A DNA stretch of 56,340 nucleotides, taken from the NCBI GenBank assembly GCA_023396115.1, contig JAEWXC010000046.1:1-56340 (forward strand). The letters run 5' to 3'. The notes beneath the pieces were generated by a model that saw only the letters and a list, made by a program, of their open reading frames with translations, was not told the origin of the DNA and did not search any database. Made by a program: the position numbers and the translations under genes. How positions within the stretch are numbered: position 1 is the first letter of the stretch; each line of letters starts with the position of its first letter. Positions 1 to 7,870 of this stretch are shown here, piece after piece. This stretch comes from Actinomycetes bacterium (lineage in GTDB: Bacteria > Actinomycetota > Actinomycetes > Propionibacteriales > Nocardioidaceae).

Positions 1-132
1 TACGGTTCAGAGGCCGAACGACGCCTGGCGCTGCCCGGCTGGCTCCACTTCTACAACCACCACCGACACCACTCTGCGATTGGCGGCGTACCCTTCGACC
101 GACTCAACAACGTCCCTGGACATCACACCTAG
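1..132 (+). CDS. IS481-type transposase, C-terminal fragment
   Basis: The reading frame is open from the first base to TAG at 130-132, so the gene is cut by the window edge. The 43 visible residues include WLHFYNHHRHHSAIGG and end NNVPGHHT. The YNxxRxHxAlgG pattern near the C-terminus is typical of DDE integrases of the IS481/IS3 type. The catalytic residues lie outside the window. A 17-bp inverted-repeat arm 104 bp downstream (236-252) is a plausible right end for this element. Family assignment rests on the tail only. Confidence 0.7.
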   Translation, partial: YGSEAERRLALPGWLHFYNHHRHHSAIGGVPFDRLNNVPGHHT

Positions 133-446
133 CCGTTCCAATGGCCGTTGGGGACGGGGAACCGGTGTTGGACTTTGACAGCCCTGCCAAATGACGCTCG
201 CTCCGTCAATGTGCCATGCGATCAGTCCGTCAATCTTCGCTGCATCTCGACACCGGTTGTCGAGATGCAGCGAACTTTTCCAAACAGGCTTGATGATCTT
301 TTCAACACTGCGTCACTCGACATTGGTCGTGACGATGAACGCTGCCGAGACTGAGCCGGGGGAGGCCCTCTAGGAGGACGGCGCCGTTTACCGGATCTGC
401 CGATGAGCGTGTGATGCGGCCCCTCTCGAAGAGCCGTGCCGCCGCT
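133..446. other. non-coding end of IS element, no gene seen
   Basis: This stretch lies between the transposase stop and the regulatory region of the tetR/SMR operon. It holds the inverted-repeat junction at 236-274. The short frames in it lack ribosome binding sites and recognisable products. Base composition is clearly less GC-rich than the rest of the window. Confidence 0.5.
236..274. repeat. abutted IS-type inverted repeats, 5-bp spacer
   Basis: TTCGCTGCATCTCGACA (236-252) and its exact reverse complement TGTCGAGATGCAGCGAA (258-274) are separated by CCGGT. Each arm begins TGT at its outer end, as IS481-family ends usually do. A third copy with one mismatch lies at 3746-3762. The left arm is placed as the right end of the element whose transposase tail is at 1-132. 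The right arm points into the tetR/SMR region. As RNA it would also fold into a 17-bp hairpin, so a terminator role is an alternative. Confidence 0.65.
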
Positions 447-476
447 TTGGTTAGTTAGCCAACCGGTAGGTATAGT
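447..476 (+). promoter_or_regulatory. probable tetR-SMR promoter and operator
   Basis: An imperfect dyad TTGGTTAGTTAGCCAA (447-462) matches its own complement at 12 of 16 positions and precedes TATAGT (471-476), a good -10 hexamer. TTGGTT at 447-452 is 18 bp upstream of it and could be the -35. An operator over the -35 is the usual layout for TetR autorepression. Confidence 0.5.
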
Positions 477-485
477 AACGAAGTG

Positions 486-1050
486 ATGTCATCCGCCCCG
501 GCTCCAGCGCACCGGCCCTCCATGCGCGACGAGATGGTCGCCAGCACCCTGACGTTGGCGCGCACCGGCGCATCGGTCTCGCTGGACTCCGCCGCCCGCG
601 CCGCCGGGGTTACCAAGGCGGGGCTGATGTACCACTTTCCGGACCAAGCAGGCGTTGATGACAGCGGTCATCGACCATCTGATGGACCAGTACGAGCATG
701 AACTCACCACCCGGCTTCCGACTAGTGACACCACAGCAAGGACGACCGCTGCACGGCTCGGTGCCTACCTCGACTGGGTGTGCGACGGGCACTTCGACCT
801 CGGAGACCTCGTCATGTTCACCGACCCCCGCCTGCGCGAGCCACTGAGCGAACGCTGGAACGAACGCATGGGCGCATGGGTCGACATCGCTGAGACCCTC
901 CCTGCCCACGAACGCGCCCGGTTCCACGCCGTGCGGCTCATCGCCGACGGCATCTGGCTCAACGCCGCCAGCAACGGCATCCCACTGACCGACCAAGACC
1001 GCGACGCAGTCCAAGCACTCGCCCACCAACTCCTCAAGGAGAACTCATGA
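486..1050 (+). pseudogene. TetR-family regulator, frameshifted
   Basis: This is a TetR/AcrR repressor of about 188 residues in two frames. The N-terminal half has the helix-turn-helix SLDSAARAAGVTKAGLMYHF. The reading frame is then lost at 641-642, where one extra G turns the expected FPTKQALMTAV into FPDQAGVDD. The rest of the protein continues in the next frame to TGA at 1048-1050. The GTG at 483 is an alternative start. The stop overlaps the downstream SMR start (ATGA), so it heads that operon. Unless this is a sequencing error, the repressor is truncated after its DNA-binding domain and the efflux genes may be derepressed. Confidence 0.85.
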
Positions 1051-1400
1051 CCAAGTGGCTCCTCCTGGCCGCAGCCATCTGCAGCGAAGTCACCGGCTCC
1101 CTGTCCCTCAAGGGCGCCCTCAACCACCCCGCGCTCTACGCCGTCGTCGCCGTCGGATACCTCGCCTCATTCACGCTCCTCGCCCTGGTCTTGAAGCAAG
1201 GCATGGCCCTCGGCGTCGCCTACGGCATCTGGGGTGCGCTCGGCGTCGCCCTCACCGCCGTCATGTCCGCCCTCATCTTCGACGAAGCGCTCACCGCCCT
1301 CATGGGCCTGGGCATCGCCCTCATCATCGCGGGCGTCCTCACCGTCGAACTCGGCTCCCAAGCCGCGCACAAGAACGCTCACACGAAGGAGTCCATCTGA
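1047..1400 (+). CDS. SMR-family multidrug efflux subunit 1
   Basis: This 117-aa protein has four predicted membrane segments and belongs to the small multidrug resistance family. The essential membrane glutamate is present at position 14 (LLLAAAICSEVTG), and the signature GMALGVAYGIWGALGVALTA is intact. SMR proteins exchange protons for lipophilic cations such as quaternary ammonium compounds. Its start overlaps the tetR stop and its stop overlaps the next SMR gene, so the two subunits are translationally coupled. The pair layout resembles two-component SMR pumps such as EbrAB and YkkCD. It is slightly longer than a canonical SMR because of a polar tail (AAHKNAHTKESI). Confidence 0.9.
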   Translation: MTKWLLLAAAICSEVTGSLSLKGALNHPALYAVVAVGYLASFTLLALVLKQGMALGVAYGIWGALGVALTAVMSALIFDEALTALMGLGIALIIAGVLTVELGSQAAHKNAHTKESI

Positions 1401-1720
1401 TGCAGTGGCTGTTCCTCATCGGAGCCATCGTCTTCGAGGTCTTCGGGGCCATCTCTCTGCGCATGGCCGCCACTGGGCAACGCGCCTACTACGGCGCCGT
1501 CGCCGTCGGCTACCTCTTCGCCTTCGGCTTCCTCACCCTCACCCTCAACGAAGGCCTCGGCCTCGGCGTCGCCTACGGCATCTGGGCAGCCTCCGGCGTC
1601 GCCCTCACCGCAGTCGCATCCAAGATCCTGTTCAAGGAACCCCTCACCCCGATCATGCTCGGCGGCATCGCCCTCATCATCGGCGGCGTGCTCATGGTCG
1701 AACTGGGCGCCACCCACTAG
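1400..1720 (+). CDS. SMR-family multidrug efflux subunit 2
   Basis: This is a 106-aa four-helix SMR protein with the key glutamate at position 13 (MQWLFLIGAIVFEVFG) and the motif GLGVAYGIWAASGVALTA. It starts one base inside the previous stop (TGATG). It is similar in length and sequence to its neighbour, which supports a heterodimeric pump with antiparallel subunits. The substrate cannot be read from the sequence; quaternary ammonium or dye efflux is the usual role. It ends at TAG 1718-1720 and the next gene is about 100 bp away. Confidence 0.9.
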   Translation: MQWLFLIGAIVFEVFGAISLRMAATGQRAYYGAVAVGYLFAFGFLTLTLNEGLGLGVAYGIWAASGVALTAVASKILFKEPLTPIMLGGIALIIGGVLMVELGATH

Positions 1721-1817
1721 GACCGCCTTACCCGACTACCGTCCGCGGCGCTTTAGGCAACGTCCGGATCTGCCGCGAACCGTGCGTTGTCAGCGGGTCT
1801 CGGCGAGACTCCCCGTC

Positions 1818-2210
1818 ATGGACTTCGATCACGAGTCGGCCCTGCGTCTGGGTGGTTGGGACCCTCGCTACGCGGTGGTGCTGGCGACGTCTGCTCGCGA
1901 TGGCGTCGCTGCGGCTCTCGTTGACACGAACGGCGACGGTGCCGATGTTGACCTCGATCAGTACGAGCAGGCAGCGGACGGGCGCTGGGTCGAGGTGGCC
2001 AGTAGCAACTGTGACGACACGGGGGCGTTCGCGACGGGTTTCATGGCAGTTGCATGGGGGCGGGCAACTCCGCGAGCCATGGTCACGGTTGAGTTTCAGG
2101 CCGCCAGGCACACAGTCGAATGCACCGATCAGGGCTGGTGGATGTTCGTGATGCCGAGTCGTTCCGGCGATGCGCCGACTGTCGAAGCAGTCGCGAGAGC
2201 AGGCGCCTGA
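1818..2210 (+). CDS. hypothetical protein
   Basis: This is a 130-aa soluble protein of no recognised family. The ATG at 1818 is preferred over a frame start at 1782 because it opens a coherent acidic protein (MDFDHESALRLGGWDP). It contains the stretch DTNGDGADVDLDQYEQ, which is calcium-loop-like but probably coincidental. It has no signal peptide or membrane segment. It lies between the SMR pair and the IS110 gene and shares their lower GC, so it probably came in with the island. The opposite strand is also open here (1728-2219) but gives an unlikely protein. Confidence 0.55.
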   Translation: MDFDHESALRLGGWDPRYAVVLATSARDGVAAALVDTNGDGADVDLDQYEQAADGRWVEVASSNCDDTGAFATGFMAVAWGRATPRAMVTVEFQAARHTVECTDQGWWMFVMPSRSGDAPTVEAVARAGA

Positions 2211-2241
2211 TCGGAACACCCGGATCTGGCACCCCTCTGTG

Positions 2242-3438
2242 TCAACGGGTGCTTGGAACGAGGTTCTTCACGGGGTCGCTATCTGGGCGTAGCGTCGGGT
2301 TCGCGGGTCCGGGAAGTGGCTGATCCGAAGTGTCGATGAGCGGGTGCGAGTCGACCGCGCTGGATTGAAGAGCCGCCCCGCAGTGCCCTCCCGGATCCGC
2401 TCCATCCTGCTGTTGAGCGTCGGCGATGAGCTGGCGGTAGACGACGTCGGACAGGCGCCGTTTGAGGCAGCGCAGTGCTTCCATCGGTGTCTTGCCGGCG
2501 GCGAGCTTGCGGCGGTAGTAGGCGCGGCCTTTGGTGTCGTGGCGGATCTGCACGATCGCGGCGACGTGCAGGACGTGGTTCATCCGCCGATTCCCGGCCC
2601 GCGATAACCGGTGGCGGGCTTGCTCGCCTGAGGAGGCGTCCAGTGGCGCGGTGCCGGTCCAGGACGCGAACCGGTTGCGGTCGGCGAACCGGGCTACGTC
2701 GCCGACGTCGGCCAGCACGCGGGCCGCGCCTGCCGGTCCGATGCCGTAGATGTCCATCAGGTGCGACCCGCGGGCGGTGACCGCGGCCTTCAGCTCGGCC
2801 TTGATCTTCTTGAGCTTGGCGTCGACTGCGACCAGGTCGGCTATCTCTTCGGCGGCCATCCGGCGGCGGGTCTTGCCGCAGATGTCACGGGGTCGCACGG
2901 TGACGAGCATCGCCTTGGCCTGGGCGGCGGACAGGTCGCGTTTGCGCTGGCCAGGCAGTAGTTCGCTGAGGAGTCGTTGTAGCCGGTTGACGGTCTGGAC
3001 TCGTTGGTGGGCGAGCTCGTCGCGGCGGTCGGTGAGCATCCGCAAGGCTTCGAGCTCACCGTCCTCGACCAGCACCCGCAGGCCCTCGGTGCGGACCGCG
3101 ACGACCGCGATGGAGTGGGCGTCCAGGGCGTCGGTCTTGCGGTTGTGGCCGGTGTCGAAGAGCCGCACGCGTGCGGCGAGCTTGGCTGGCACGTCGACGA
3201 CCTGCTCGCCGGCGGCGACGAGTCGTTGGGCCAGTGGACGACCGGCGCCGTTGGCTCCCTCGACGGCCCAGAGTCGGTCGGGCCACTGCTTCACGTACCG
3301 CTGCATCGCGGCGTACCCGGCGTTGGTGGTCTCAAACCGTCCGCTGCCGAGGAGCCGTTCGTGGGTGTCGACGACCTCGATCGTCACCGACATCTTGTGG
3401 GGGTCGACCCCGATGATCTCGCCCTTCGTCTTGCTCAT
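2242..3438 (-). CDS. IS110-family recombinase (transposase)
   Basis: This 398-aa protein has the IS110 layout. The N-terminal RuvC-like domain shows Asp12 (GVDPHK), Glu60 (VEGANG) and Asp103/Asp106 (KTDALDAHS). A coiled-coil middle follows. The C-terminal Tnp domain has the candidate catalytic serine in PLDASSGE (Ser269/270) followed by RHRLSRAGNRRMNH. All catalytic positions are present, so the enzyme looks intact. Family members are guided by a bridge RNA made from a non-coding end of the element; for this orientation the best place is 3439 onward. The last 45 residues are proline-rich and atypical, perhaps read into flanking DNA. Exact element ends were not found. Confidence 0.92.
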   Translation of the reverse strand: MSKTKGEIIGVDPHKMSVTIEVVDTHERLLGSGRFETTNAGYAAMQRYVKQWPDRLWAVEGANGAGRPLAQRLVAAGEQVVDVPAKLAARVRLFDTGHNRKTDALDAHSIAVVAVRTEGLRVLVEDGELEALRMLTDRRDELAHQRVQTVNRLQRLLSELLPGQRKRDLSAAQAKAMLVTVRPRDICGKTRRRMAAEEIADLVAVDAKLKKIKAELKAAVTARGSHLMDIYGIGPAGAARVLADVGDVARFADRNRFASWTGTAPLDASSGEQARHRLSRAGNRRMNHVLHVAAIVQIRHDTKGRAYYRRKLAAGKTPMEALRCLKRRLSDVVYRQLIADAQQQDGADPGGHCGAALQSSAVDSHPLIDTSDQPLPGPANPTLRPDSDPVKNLVPSTR

Positions 3439-3745
3439 CTACTCACCTCATCTGTGTTCTGGCATCCACTCGGACGGCGAGGTGGGCAGTGCTACTACGA
3501 GCTGGGCAGACCCCTCTTAAGCCACGCCTCGTCACGGTGAACGACGGGTCGCATTCCAGATGACAGCCACACCCAAGAGCGGGTGGGCAGCCGCGAATGA
3601 GAGCGTCCCGCCGATCACCTAGATCAGAGTCTGGCCAGACACCGATCCTGCGGAAAGTCTCCTAGTAGCCGCGGTCCGCGCACTTTGACGAAGGCCTCTA
3701 ATGGCATCGGTCTCGTCAACATCGCCAGCGTTGAACTCATCCGTC
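3439..3745 (-). other. IS110 non-coding end, candidate bridge RNA region
   Basis: No gene is seen in this stretch upstream of the IS110 recombinase. The core TGGGCAG occurs three times, inside 3481-3490, 3501-3510 and 3581-3590. In the IS110 group the bridge RNA is encoded on the 5' side of the recombinase gene, so it should lie here and be transcribed with it. The RNA boundaries and its target and donor loops were not determined. Confidence 0.35.
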
Positions 3746-3762
3746 TTCCCTGCATCTCGACA
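3746..3762. repeat. third copy of the IS-type end repeat
   Basis: TTCCCTGCATCTCGACA matches the arm at 236-252 at 16 of 17 positions and has the same orientation. Together with the arm at 258-274 it bounds the SMR/IS110 block. The DNA just beyond it (GCCTGTGCCGGCTCGAGG) shows no repeat of the sequence outside the left end. Confidence 0.55.
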
Positions 3763-3845
3763 GCCTGTGCCGGCTCGAGGTGGTCCGGTTGGCGGCCGCC
3801 GCCGCGAGCCGTCGCTGACCGGCCGTCCACCGGGCACCGGCACGC

Positions 3846-5006
3846 TCAGGGCAGGTCCACCAGCACGCACTCGGTCCGCTCGGCGTCGCACCGCGCCATC
3901 CGGTACTTCTCGTCGGCGTGCACCATCACCAGCAGCTCCGTGCTCCCGGCCCACCAGCTGCTCTGCGGGCTCGGCCCGACGAACGCGTACCCCTCCGGTG
4001 GGGACAGCGTCGCCGGCTCGCCGCCGTCCAGCGGGGTCAGGGTCAGCTCGTCGAGGGTGAAGCCCTCCCCGCCCAGCGACCCGGGCTCGGCCGAGACGGC
4101 CCAGTCGGTGCCCACCGCGATCGCGCTGAAGTTCGGCAGGCGGACCTTCCCGGTCATCGTCCCGTCCTCGCCCAGCTCGGCCAGGTACGGCTCGCCCATG
4201 GTGCCGTCGATGGCCCCGTCGGAGCCGTCGACCACGATCAGCAGCCCGGCGTCGCTGACCCCCAGCACCTGCTGGTCCGGCGCGCTCCGGGTCAGGTCGA
4301 CCGGCTCACTGTCCGGCACCAGCGGCTGCCACAGCACCGCGGTCCGGGGGCCCTGGACGATCACCTGCCCGGAATTGGTGACCGCCCGGACCGAGGTGTC
4401 CACCCCGTCCTGGGTGAGCGGCACCGGAACCGGCACGCCGAACCCCTCGCCACCGGACACCGTCGAGGCCCCGGTCAGGCTGCCCTGGCCGTCCTCGGCC
4501 ACGATCTCGGCGTGGTACCGCCCGTCGGGGGAGAGCGCCGGCGGCTGGGGCAGTTCGGCCGGGGTCGGTCCCAGCGGCTGGGGCTCGGCGTCGTACCCGA
4601 ACCACCAGGTGCCGTCCCCGCGCAGCCCGAGCCACCCCTCGGGGGTGCCGTGGGCGTAGGCCCAGGTTCCTTCGGCGCGCTCCGTCCCCACGTACAGGCG
4701 CCCGTCGAGGACGTAGGCGTGGTCGGTCGGGGCCGCCGTCGACAACGGTCCGGCACGGTCCGGGTCGACGGCCCCGGTCGGGGTCGGCTGCGGTGCCGGG
4801 GCGACGTCGTCGCCCTCACCCAGGGAGAGCACGTACACGCCGAGCCCGAGCACCACCAGCAGCACCGCGGCGGTCGCCAGGAGAGGCAGCCAGCGGGCGG
4901 GGCGCGGGGCGTCGGTGGGCAACGCCGGCAGCGGCGGTACCGCCACCTGGTCGGCCACCCGGTGCAGTTCGTCGGCGAGCAGGTCCTCGATGTCGTGGGC
5001 CATCAC
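3846..5006 (-). CDS. membrane protein downstream of SigE, possible anti-sigma partner
   Basis: This 386-aa protein has a short acidic cytoplasmic N-terminus (HDIEDLLADELHRVADQV), one membrane segment near residues 40-62 (LLATAAVLLVVLGLGVYVLS) and a long extracytoplasmic part rich in WD-like beta strands (WLGLRGDGTWWFGY, LSPDGRYHAEIV). Its GTG start overlaps the sigma-factor stop (GTGA); an ATG at 5003 is the alternative. The location and topology fit an anti-sigma factor or envelope sensor. No zinc-binding HxxxCxxC motif is seen, so the role is inferred from context only. Confidence 0.8.
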   Translation of the reverse strand: MMAHDIEDLLADELHRVADQVAVPPLPALPTDAPRPARWLPLLATAAVLLVVLGLGVYVLSLGEGDDVAPAPQPTPTGAVDPDRAGPLSTAAPTDHAYVLDGRLYVGTERAEGTWAYAHGTPEGWLGLRGDGTWWFGYDAEPQPLGPTPAELPQPPALSPDGRYHAEIVAEDGQGSLTGASTVSGGEGFGVPVPVPLTQDGVDTSVRAVTNSGQVIVQGPRTAVLWQPLVPDSEPVDLTRSAPDQQVLGVSDAGLLIVVDGSDGAIDGTMGEPYLAELGEDGTMTGKVRLPNFSAIAVGTDWAVSAEPGSLGGEGFTLDELTLTPLDGGEPATLSPPEGYAFVGPSPQSSWWAGSTELLVMVHADEKYRMARCDAERTECVLVDLP

Positions 5007-5542
5007 TGGTCCTCCTTCCTCGGGTCAGCGGAGCGGTTCGGGCGGTGGCCCTCGGCCTCCAGGGCGGCGCGCAGCGACTTCAGCGCCTTGTGCGCGTTCG
5101 ACTTCACGGTCCCGGGCGAGACCTCCAGCACGTCGGCGATCTCGGCCTCCGACAGGCCCTCGTAGTAGCGCAGCACCACCACGGCCCGCTGGCGCGGTGG
5201 CAGCTCCTTAACATGCGGCCACAGCAGCGCCGGCTCCGAGGACGGGCCACTGCTCACCGCCTCGGGGACCTCGTCGGTGAGCAGCTCCAGGCGCCGGGCC
5301 CGGGGTCGCTTGGAGGACAGGAAGACGTTGGTCAGGATCCGACGCACGTAGGCGTCGGGGGAGTCCGCGGCCGCGACCCGGCTCCACGCCTGGTGTGCCC
5401 GGACCAGGGTCTGCTGGGCGACGTCCTCGGCGTCGGCGTGCTGCCCGGTCAACAGGTAGGCGTAGCGGTACAGCCGCGGCCACGCGTGGGTCGCGTACTC
5501 GGTGAACGTCTGCTGGTCCGTGCCGGTCGTGGCGGAGAACAC
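5003..5542 (-). CDS. SigE-family ECF RNA polymerase sigma factor
   Basis: This 179-aa sigma-70 factor has region 2 in residues 12-80 (LYRYAYLLTGQHADAEDVAQ) and region 4 in about residues 110-160 (PPRQRAVVVLRYYEGLSEAE, then ADVLEVSPGTVKSNAHKAL). The size and the YEGLSEAEIA pattern place it in the actinobacterial SigE-type ECF group. It is co-transcribed with the membrane protein behind it, which probably controls it. It starts at ATG 5542, about 100 bp from the divergent VOC gene. Confidence 0.93.
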   Translation of the reverse strand: MFSATTGTDQQTFTEYATHAWPRLYRYAYLLTGQHADAEDVAQQTLVRAHQAWSRVAAADSPDAYVRRILTNVFLSSKRPRARRLELLTDEVPEAVSSGPSSEPALLWPHVKELPPRQRAVVVLRYYEGLSEAEIADVLEVSPGTVKSNAHKALKSLRAALEAEGHRPNRSADPRKEDQ

Positions 5543-5646
5543 CGCGCACCACCTCCTTCCACCCCACCTGACTCCGGGACCGGCGCCGGGGTTGCCTCGG
5601 ACCCGGACGGATTCACACGGACCCCGAGTTGGGACACAGTGGACCG

Positions 5647-5991
5647 ATGAGTGCCCTCTTCGCCGGAGTCGCCGTGACCGACCTGGACCGTGCCGTCGCG
5701 TGGTGGGACCGGTTGCTGCCGGACGCGGAGACCTTCACCCCGAACGACACCGAGCAGGTGTGGACGCTCGGTCGGGACGCGCACGTCTACGTGGTGCTGC
5801 GCCCCGCCGACGCCGGCCACGCGGCGGTGACCCTGTTCGTCGACGACCTGGTGGGCTTCCGCGCTGCCGCAGCCACCCGCGGCCTGGTCCCCGAGCACGT
5901 CGAGACCTACGACAACGGGGTCACCAAGCTGCTCTACCGCGACCCCGACGGCAACGAGGTCGGGGTGGGTGGCACCGGTCCGGTCGACTGA
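5647..5991 (+). CDS. VOC-family protein
   Basis: This 114-aa single-domain vicinal-oxygen-chelate (glyoxalase/bleomycin-resistance fold) protein starts at ATG 5647 (MSALFAGVAVTDLDRAVAWW). Family marks are VTDLDRAVAWWDRLL at the start and LYRDPDGNEVGV at the end, where a metal-ligand Glu would sit. The substrate is unknown. It is transcribed divergently from the SigE gene. Confidence 0.85.
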   Translation: MSALFAGVAVTDLDRAVAWWDRLLPDAETFTPNDTEQVWTLGRDAHVYVVLRPADAGHAAVTLFVDDLVGFRAAAATRGLVPEHVETYDNGVTKLLYRDPDGNEVGVGGTGPVD

Positions 5992-6000
5992 CCGGTCCGG

Positions 6001-6135
6001 TCACAGGTCGCGGCGCACCTCGTCGGGCTCGGGCAGCTCGCTGCGGCTCCGGTTGAGGTTGACGATGGCGACCACCAGGCCGCCCCAGATGACGGCCATC
6101 GCCACCAGCATCATCACGATGGACGAGGTGCTCAT
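6001..6135 (-). CDS. metS: NSS transporter small subunit (MetS-like)
   Basis: This 44-aa protein has one membrane helix (MMLVAMAVIWGGLVVAIVNL) followed by a short charged tail (LPEPDEVRRDL). It starts at ATG 6135 with a 4-base ATGA overlap with the transporter stop. In Corynebacterium glutamicum a small subunit of this kind (MetS) is needed by the methionine/alanine importer MetP. The size, topology and coupling all match. It is below the length at which automatic gene callers are reliable. Confidence 0.85.
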   Translation of the reverse strand: MSTSSIVMMLVAMAVIWGGLVVAIVNLNRSRSELPEPDEVRRDL

Positions 6136-7697
6136 CGCAGGTCTCCTTCCAGGTCGTCGGTCGCTGGCGGTTCCACGGGTTCGGGATCACCGCTGTCGGT
6201 GTCGTGACCCCGCCACGGCACCGGCGCCATCAGGTAGCCCAGCAGCATCACCAGGACCGCGGCACCCCAGCCGAAGCAGGCCAGCATCCACGTCGGGTAG
6301 CCCTCGTAGGGCGTCTCGATGTCGGTCCAGAACGCCTGGCCCAGGATGTAGATCAACGCCGCCGGCGCGATCAGCCCGATCAGCACCCGCCACCACAGCC
6401 CCAGGCGCACCGAGCCGGTGAGGTTGAGGTGCGCGGCCAGGGCGGGCAGTGCGCGCACACCCCAGCCGACCACGATCATCGAGATCACCGCGACCAGCAG
6501 GATCCCGAACTGGTTGATGAAGTGGTCGACGATGTCGAGCACGTAGATGCCGCTGGTGGTGGAGAAGAACACCAGGCTGAGCAGGGCCGCGGGGATGCAG
6601 ACGGCCAGGGACGCCGCCACCCGGGACAGCGCGAACTTGTCGCGCACCGCCGAGATCACGACCTCCATGATCGAGACCAGCGAGGTGATGCCGGCGATCA
6701 CCAGCGACAGGAAGAACAGCACCCCGATCACGGCGCCGCCCGGCGCCTCGCTGATGATCGTCGGGAACGCGATGAACGCCAGCCCGATGCCGTCCGAGGC
6801 CACCTCGGAGACCTCCAGCCCGCTGGCCTGGGCCATGAAGCCCAGCGCGGCGAAGACGCCGATGCCGGCGAGGAGCTCGAAACCGGAGTTGGCGAAGCCG
6901 ACGACCAGGCCCGAGCCGGTCATGTCGGTGTCCCGTTCCACGTAGGAGGAGTAGGTGATCATGATGCCGAAGCCGATCGACAGCGAGAAGAAGATCTGGC
7001 CGAACGCCGCCCCCCACACGCCCGGGTGGGTCAGCGACTCCCAGTTGGGGGTGAACAGCGCCTCCAGGCCCTCCGCGGCCCCGTCGAGGAAGAGCGAGCG
7101 GATCACCAGCAGCGCGAAGCACACCACCAGGATCGGGATGAACACCGTCGCGGTGGCCCCGACGCCCTTCTGCACGCCGAGCACCATGATCACCACCAGC
7201 ACGGCCCAGACCAGCAGCAGCGGCACCAGCACCCCGGCGACCACGGTCGAGTCGACGCCCGGGTCACCGGCCTTGAGGAACTCGCCGAAGAAGAAGCCGG
7301 TCGGGTCGCTGCCCCACGCCTTGTCGATGGAGAAGAACGTGTAGCGCACCGCCCACGCGATCACCGCCGCGTAGTAGACCGCGATCAGGAAGCAGATCCC
7401 CACCTGCCACCAGCCCAGCGCCTCTGCGGGCCGGGAGAGCCGGGCGAACGACAACGGCGCCGAGCCGCGGAACTTGTGGCCCAGCGCGTAGTCGAGGAAC
7501 AGGAACGGGATGCCCGCACAGAGCAGCGCGACCAGGTACGGGATGATGAACGCGCCGCCGCCGTTCTCGTAGGCCACGTAGGGGAAGCGCCAGATGTTGC
7601 CCAGCCCGACGGCTGAGCCGATCGCTGCGAGGATGAAGACCTTGCGGGAGGAGAACGCTCCTCGGCTGGCCTTCTCGGTCTCCTGTGCCGTCGACAT
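6132..7697 (-). CDS. metP: NSS-family amino-acid symporter (MetP-like)
   Basis: This 521-aa sodium-coupled neurotransmitter-symporter-family protein has about 11-12 membrane helices. The family N-terminus RKVFILAAIGSAVGLGNIWR is complete, including the unwound TM1 region and NIWRFPY. The MetS-like subunit downstream suggests methionine/alanine uptake rather than another amino acid; the substrate is not provable from the sequence. It starts at ATG 7697. The 2H phosphoesterase gene lies 173 bp upstream on the same strand. Confidence 0.9.
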   Translation of the reverse strand: MSTAQETEKASRGAFSSRKVFILAAIGSAVGLGNIWRFPYVAYENGGGAFIIPYLVALLCAGIPFLFLDYALGHKFRGSAPLSFARLSRPAEALGWWQVGICFLIAVYYAAVIAWAVRYTFFSIDKAWGSDPTGFFFGEFLKAGDPGVDSTVVAGVLVPLLLVWAVLVVIMVLGVQKGVGATATVFIPILVVCFALLVIRSLFLDGAAEGLEALFTPNWESLTHPGVWGAAFGQIFFSLSIGFGIMITYSSYVERDTDMTGSGLVVGFANSGFELLAGIGVFAALGFMAQASGLEVSEVASDGIGLAFIAFPTIISEAPGGAVIGVLFFLSLVIAGITSLVSIMEVVISAVRDKFALSRVAASLAVCIPAALLSLVFFSTTSGIYVLDIVDHFINQFGILLVAVISMIVVGWGVRALPALAAHLNLTGSVRLGLWWRVLIGLIAPAALIYILGQAFWTDIETPYEGYPTWMLACFGWGAAVLVMLLGYLMAPVPWRGHDTDSGDPEPVEPPATDDLEGDLR

Positions 7698-7870
7698 GGA
7701 TGCCCTCCTGGTTCGAACCGGTGGAGCGGGGTCTCCGCGGGGCCGGTGTCAGCCTGACGTGCCCCGTCCGGGTGACCGGGGTCACATGTCCCGGTGATCG
7801 TATCGCTCCGGGCCGGTACCTCCCGGGCACCCCTGCGGTGCGGGGCCCGGGTGTCGCACCGACCGGACGA

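Larger units (their letters stand above)
258..3762. mobile_element. candidate compound resistance transposon
   Basis: This interval is bounded by inward-facing copies of the 17-bp repeat (258-274 and 3746-3762, 16 of 17 identical). It carries the tetR pseudogene, the SMR pair, an orphan gene and an IS110 recombinase. It is less GC-rich than the flanking chromosome, which resumes with the SigE operon at 3846. No target-site duplication is obvious: CCGGT lies outside the left end and GCCTG outside the right. The proposal rests on end symmetry and cargo; the inner IS110 may simply have inserted later. Confidence 0.4.

Noticed and set aside
1728..2219. 163-codon minus-strand gene opposite 1818-2210
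   Set aside because: It has no supported start, and the plus-strand frame has a better amino-acid composition.
253..3767. Target-site duplication of the candidate transposon
   Set aside because: CCGGT outside the left end is not repeated outside the right end (GCCTG).
3751..3790. Copy of the jetB-type dispersed repeat
   Set aside because: It shares only CTCGACA and GGCTCGA pieces in the wrong arrangement; the IS-end interpretation explains more bases.
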